Shown piece after piece: positions 60,782-64,000 of a stretch of DNA of 64,000 nucleotides; the first letter of the stretch is position 1, and every line of letters starts with the position of its first letter. A program made the translations under genes and the position numbers. The stretch comes from an uncultured Lachnospiraceae bacterium (GTDB lineage: Bacteria; Bacillota; Clostridia; Lachnospirales; Lachnospiraceae): positions 116,304-180,303 of the forward strand of contig CAJTYJ010000001.1 of assembly GCA_910583895.1 (NCBI GenBank). The letters are read 5' to 3'. Below the pieces are notes generated by a model that was not told the origin of the DNA, searched no databases, and worked only from the letters and a program-made list of their open reading frames with translations.

Positions 60782-61950
60782 GTTGGGATTATGTAACTTT
60801 AGATAAGCTAGGTTCTATTTCAAGAGGGAAATCAAAACATAGACCAAGAAATGATAAATTTTTATTTGGGGGAAAACATCCATTTATACAAACTGCAGAT
60901 GTCAAAGCGGCAGGGTTGTATTTAACTGAATATACTGAAACGTATAATGATAAAGGGCTTGAACAAAGTAAACTATGGCCTGCAGGAACTTTATGTATAA
61001 CTATCGCTGCCAACATTGCGGATACAACAATTCTTGGAATTGATGCCTGTTTTCCAGATAGTGTGATGGGATTTATACCATATAAAGGCATTTCAAATGT
61101 AAAATTTGTAAAGTATGCTTTTGATATTTTACAAAAGGACTGCAAAAAAATTTCCCAAGGTACTGCTCAAGATAATCTTTCGTGGAAGAAACTTTCAACA
61201 ATTAAATTTCCGGCACCGCCTATTGAGGTACAAGACAAAATTGTAAGTTTTTTATCGGTTTATGATGATCTTATTGAAAATAACCAAAAACAAATCAAAC
61301 TTCTCGAAGAAGTCGCGCAACGTCTTTATAAAGAATGGTTTGTAGATTTGCGTTTTCCGGGATATGAAGATGTGAAGATTGTTGATGGTGTGCCGGAGGG
61401 GTGGAAAAACATAAAGTTAGTTGATATAGCTGATATTATTATGGGGCAGAGCCCTAAGTCTGAATTTTATAATAATGAGCAAGTTGGTATACCCTTTCAT
61501 CAAGGAGTTGGCAGCTATGGAAGGCGATTTGTTATAGATGAGGTATATTCAACATCGTATACAAGAATAGCAGAGGAAAATAGTATTCTTTTTAGTGTAC
61601 GAGCCCCCGTTGGGCGACTTAATATTACAAAAAACAAAATTGTAATTGGTCGTGGTTTGGCTGCAATTAAACATAAGCAGGGGTATCAGAGTTATCTGTT
61701 TTACTTGTTGAAGGAACGATTTTTTAAAGATAATCTTGTCGGAAATGGAGCTATTTTTGCCTCCATTACCAAAGATGAATTACTAAATCAAATATTCCTT
61801 GTTGCGAATGAAAAACTTGTGGTTTCTTATGATGAAATTGTTAAAAATATTGATGCTAAAATTAACGCATTAGATTCGCAAATTGACTTATTAGTACAAG
61901 CTCGTAATCGTTTATTGCCGAAACTGATGAGTGGAGAAATTGAGGTGTGA
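60778..61950 (+). CDS. hsdS: Type I restriction-modification specificity subunit
   Basis: 390 residues with two target-recognition domains (about 1-150 and 205-350), each followed by a conserved helix: the first with SFLSVYDDLIENNQKQIKLL, the second with NIDAKINALDSQIDLLVQ. It sets the DNA sequence recognised by the complex. Only one copy and no inverted partial hsdS is seen, so phase variation by inversion is not evident within the window. Confidence 0.95.
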   Translation: MSWDYVTLDKLGSISRGKSKHRPRNDKFLFGGKHPFIQTADVKAAGLYLTEYTETYNDKGLEQSKLWPAGTLCITIAANIADTTILGIDACFPDSVMGFIPYKGISNVKFVKYAFDILQKDCKKISQGTAQDNLSWKKLSTIKFPAPPIEVQDKIVSFLSVYDDLIENNQKQIKLLEEVAQRLYKEWFVDLRFPGYEDVKIVDGVPEGWKNIKLVDIADIIMGQSPKSEFYNNEQVGIPFHQGVGSYGRRFVIDEVYSTSYTRIAEENSILFSVRAPVGRLNITKNKIVIGRGLAAIKHKQGYQSYLFYLLKERFFKDNLVGNGAIFASITKDELLNQIFLVANEKLVVSYDEIVKNIDAKINALDSQIDLLVQARNRLLPKLMSGEIEV

Positions 61951-61954
61951 TAAA

Positions 61955-62833
61955 TTGGAGATTTGTTCTGTACAACATTATTTAGATGTTATTGAAAGTC
62001 TTAAGAGTAACTATACCTATTCTGTTAACAATGTACCCAATATTATGTTTGGTCAACAAACATATACTCCAAGATTTATTTACCGAGGTCATGGTAATCA
62101 TGCCGATTATAAGTTAATACCAGGGATATTCCGATGGAAACAAATTTCCAGTGGACACTATTCCAGTGAATATTCTCAATTAGAGCATAATATATTGTAT
62201 GACTTTATTTCAGAAGCATGCAGATTTATGCCTAATATTTCGGATGATAATATTCCTGAATGGCTTGAAATAGCACAGCATTTCGGTGTCCCAACACGTT
62301 TGCTTGATTTTGCACAAAATCCATTGGTCGCATTGTATTTTGCATGTTCTGATTTACGTGATGTTAATGCTTCAGTATATATTATAAATGAAACTGCTTA
62401 TAACAAAATCTTTTTTGAAGAAAGTGCATTAGTTTTAACTGCTAAGTCACAGTATTACGTATCTAAAATTATTTCAGATGAAGTAATACGGCAAAATTAT
62501 TTATCTCATGATGATCCTCGATATATACAATATCCGTGGATTTACAAGCCATACTATCTTGAAGAAAGAATGAATATGCAATCAAGTGTTTTTATGTTAT
62601 GGGGAGCGCAACAAAAAGAATTGACATATTTTATGAAACCTGAATATTGGATGTCAAATGAGAATAATTCTAAGAATAAGGAAATGGGTATAATCTATTA
62701 TATCCTTATCCCGGGAAATAAAAAAGCAGAAATTATTGAGCAGTTAAACTTGTGTGGCATTAATGAAAAATTTATATATCCAGGTTTGGATGGAGTGGGC
62801 AGATTTATCAAGAAAAAATATTCTGCTCGTTGA
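61955..62833 (+). CDS. FRG-domain protein inside the hsd operon
   Basis: 292 residues from TTG 61955, with GAGGTG seven bases upstream; a GTG at 61931 would overlap hsdS. The FRG domain is clear: FIYRGHGNHADYKLIPGIFR near residue 40-60 and IAQHFGVPTRLLDFAQNPLV (about 105-125). FRG proteins of unknown chemistry recur in defence loci. Expression is locked into the restriction operon: 4 nt behind hsdS and overlapping the next gene. Probably an accessory effector or regulator of the restriction system. Confidence 0.85.
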   Translation: MEICSVQHYLDVIESLKSNYTYSVNNVPNIMFGQQTYTPRFIYRGHGNHADYKLIPGIFRWKQISSGHYSSEYSQLEHNILYDFISEACRFMPNISDDNIPEWLEIAQHFGVPTRLLDFAQNPLVALYFACSDLRDVNASVYIINETAYNKIFFEESALVLTAKSQYYVSKIISDEVIRQNYLSHDDPRYIQYPWIYKPYYLEERMNMQSSVFMLWGAQQKELTYFMKPEYWMSNENNSKNKEMGIIYYILIPGNKKAEIIEQLNLCGINEKFIYPGLDGVGRFIKKKYSAR

Positions 62834-63924
62834 TGAGGTGTATTTTGAGCGAATTATCTGAATTAGAACATTTGATTTCAGTTCGTATTATGCAGGAAGA
62901 TGCGGAAGCTATTTATTCACTATTGAAAACAGAAAGGGATTCCATTGTTTCACTGGAGATAATTCCTTACTATGCATTGTTTGTTCAGTCGTGCCAAGAA
63001 TATATGGGCGAAGATTTCTTGCCTGAATCGTCAGCTAAATATATAAAAGATATTCGTAATCATATCAAAATCTATGCGGATAGTTTTGGAAAATCTCAAA
63101 AAAGAGTAGTCTCTGTTGATGATGCACAAGATAAGGATTTCAAGGAGCATCTTAGGTTCAGATTCCTGAAAAAGACAAATATTCATATGAATTTAGGAAC
63201 ATATTGGACAGATGACCGACAAGTGGTTGGAAATACACAACAGCTAGTAGACTTTTTTGCTGTAAAGAGCATGTTTGATTCTAAACTTAAGGAGAAGAAT
63301 TATCAAATGGGTTATCAGATAGGCTCATTTGTTTCAGCGATTAGAGATGGCTTTTCTGGTTCTTCAAGTTATCCAATTATTGAGAGAAAATATGCTTCTT
63401 CAACTATTAATTATTACTGTGATATAAACACAAATAAAAATAATTATTTGTTCTCAAAAGAGTTGCCTAAAGAACTTAATCTGTTTTATTTACATTTATT
63501 ATGTAATATGAATTTCGTGAAGCATATATTGAGACCATTATTTATAGATGGTAACACATGGGCTTTCAGAGTTGAATATATTGTGTCATATTATACATTA
63601 CGTGCATTGGAACGATTGAAAAATTTTTGTGAAAACAACAAAGAAATATATATTGAAACAAAAGATATTTTGGGCATTATAAAGGATGGTGAAAGGATTT
63701 TTAAGACACAACTACGCAATTGTATGATGCATTATAATCTTGAAAATGCAGGGGTTATAACCTTTGGGAATATTAATAGGCCTTTTTACGGAATTGTTGA
63801 GAATTGTTTCGATGGAATGAGGTATCATGATTATTTGCCAGCTTTACATAGTTTATCTGACAAGATAATCAATTATTTAGAAAAGCAATTTGATTTTTCT
63901 AATGTGAAATTAAAAAAATTGTAG
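62833..63924 (+). CDS. HEPN-like protein of unknown function inside the hsd operon
   Basis: 363 residues from ATG 62833, overlapping the FRG stop (TGATG); a TTG at 62845 is possible. Mainly helical, no signal or membrane segments. Near the C-terminus LRNCMMHYN gives an Rx4H motif (Arg295, His300) of the HEPN type, found in RNases and toxin-like defence proteins. Its N-terminal half is not recognised. Tight coupling with the FRG gene suggests the two work as a unit, perhaps an RNA-cutting back-up to the restriction enzyme. The HEPN call rests on one motif. Confidence 0.6.
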   Translation: MRCILSELSELEHLISVRIMQEDAEAIYSLLKTERDSIVSLEIIPYYALFVQSCQEYMGEDFLPESSAKYIKDIRNHIKIYADSFGKSQKRVVSVDDAQDKDFKEHLRFRFLKKTNIHMNLGTYWTDDRQVVGNTQQLVDFFAVKSMFDSKLKEKNYQMGYQIGSFVSAIRDGFSGSSSYPIIERKYASSTINYYCDINTNKNNYLFSKELPKELNLFYLHLLCNMNFVKHILRPLFIDGNTWAFRVEYIVSYYTLRALERLKNFCENNKEIYIETKDILGIIKDGERIFKTQLRNCMMHYNLENAGVITFGNINRPFYGIVENCFDGMRYHDYLPALHSLSDKIINYLEKQFDFSNVKLKKL

Positions 63925-63945
63925 GAACTAAAGAGGAGGAACTGC

Positions 63946-64000
63946 ATGAGCTACGATTATTCCGAAAATATACTCGTTCAAGAAAGTGCCGGTAATCTGC
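63946..64000 (+). CDS. hsdR: Type I restriction endonuclease subunit, start only
   Basis: The first 18 codons before the window ends, MSYDYSENILVQESAGNL, match the usual HsdR N-terminus. GAGGAGGA lies a few bases upstream. It would supply the ATP-dependent translocase and nuclease of the complex. 3'-truncated by the window. Confidence 0.85.
   Translation, partial: MSYDYSENILVQESAGNL

Noticed and set aside
60778..61950. A phase-variable hsdS locus
   Set aside because: Only one hsdS is present, with no inverted partial copy or invertase gene in the window.

Overview
The window looks like a chromosomal segment of a spore-forming, anaerobic Clostridia bacterium, most likely Lachnospiraceae-like. 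The evidence is a complete spoIIIAA-AH operon, FeoAB with a Fur-type site, a CooS-type CO dehydrogenase, oligoendopeptidase F, strong AGGAGG ribosome sites and sigma-A promoters with 16-17 bp spacers. Most of the sequence is moderately GC-rich. From about 55.2 kb to the end it becomes clearly AT-rich, with small orphan genes, gene remnants and defence genes: an acquired accessory region. Family names are from motif recognition by eye; no database search was possible.

Layout. 0-3.2 kb: two FtsX-type permeases and their ATPase. 3.4-11.1 kb: a peptide ABC importer (OppD, OppF, lipoprotein, two permeases) followed by an Xaa-Pro-type M24 peptidase and a cyclophilin-like protein, suggesting import and processing of proline-containing peptides. 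11.2-13.9 kb: rpsO and pnp, with a long hairpin in the pnp leader. 14.0-18.9 kb: spoIIIAA-AH, with a short SpoIIIAF and a 200-nt structured element between AA and AB. 19-21.3 kb: feoA-feoB. 21.4-24.2 kb: YtrA-type regulator with its ABC transporter, then an AlkD-like glycosylase. 24.4-28.5 kb: a MacB-like ABC system with a membrane-anchored surface protein. 28.5-32.0 kb: LUD-domain protein, PepF, nitroreductase-like protein. 32.05 kb: tRNA-Gly(GCC). 32.5-36.3 kb: Rpn-family nuclease with a possible internal start; a BlaI/BlaR1-like pair and a small secreted protein that share an operator. 36.8-42.8 kb: CAP/FN3 secreted protein; cooS, cooF, flavin oxidoreductase and hemerythrin. 42.8-51.3 kb: a sugar or polyol catabolic operon (TIM-barrel isomerase, two Gfo/Idh oxidoreductases, ABC importer without ATPase, YczE-like protein) divergent from a LacI regulator, then a short MGMT-type protein. 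51.3-54.4 kb: RpiR regulator divergent from nanE-nanK. 54.5-58.9 kb: decayed Mrr-type endonuclease, small immunity-like genes, fpg, gene remnants and a type I toxin-antitoxin module. 58.9-64 kb: type I restriction-modification hsdM-hsdS-[FRG protein]-[HEPN-like protein]-hsdR, with hsdR cut by the window end.

Four copies of a dispersed non-coding repeat (three of 129 nt, one of 96 nt) lie between genes at 1.06, 7.24, 32.15 and 36.36 kb. They carry strong inverted repeats and match no element I know. The best candidates for something undescribed are the FRG/HEPN-like pair inside the restriction operon, this repeat family, the structured element inside the spoIIIA operon, the pnp leader hairpin and the internal start in the Rpn gene.
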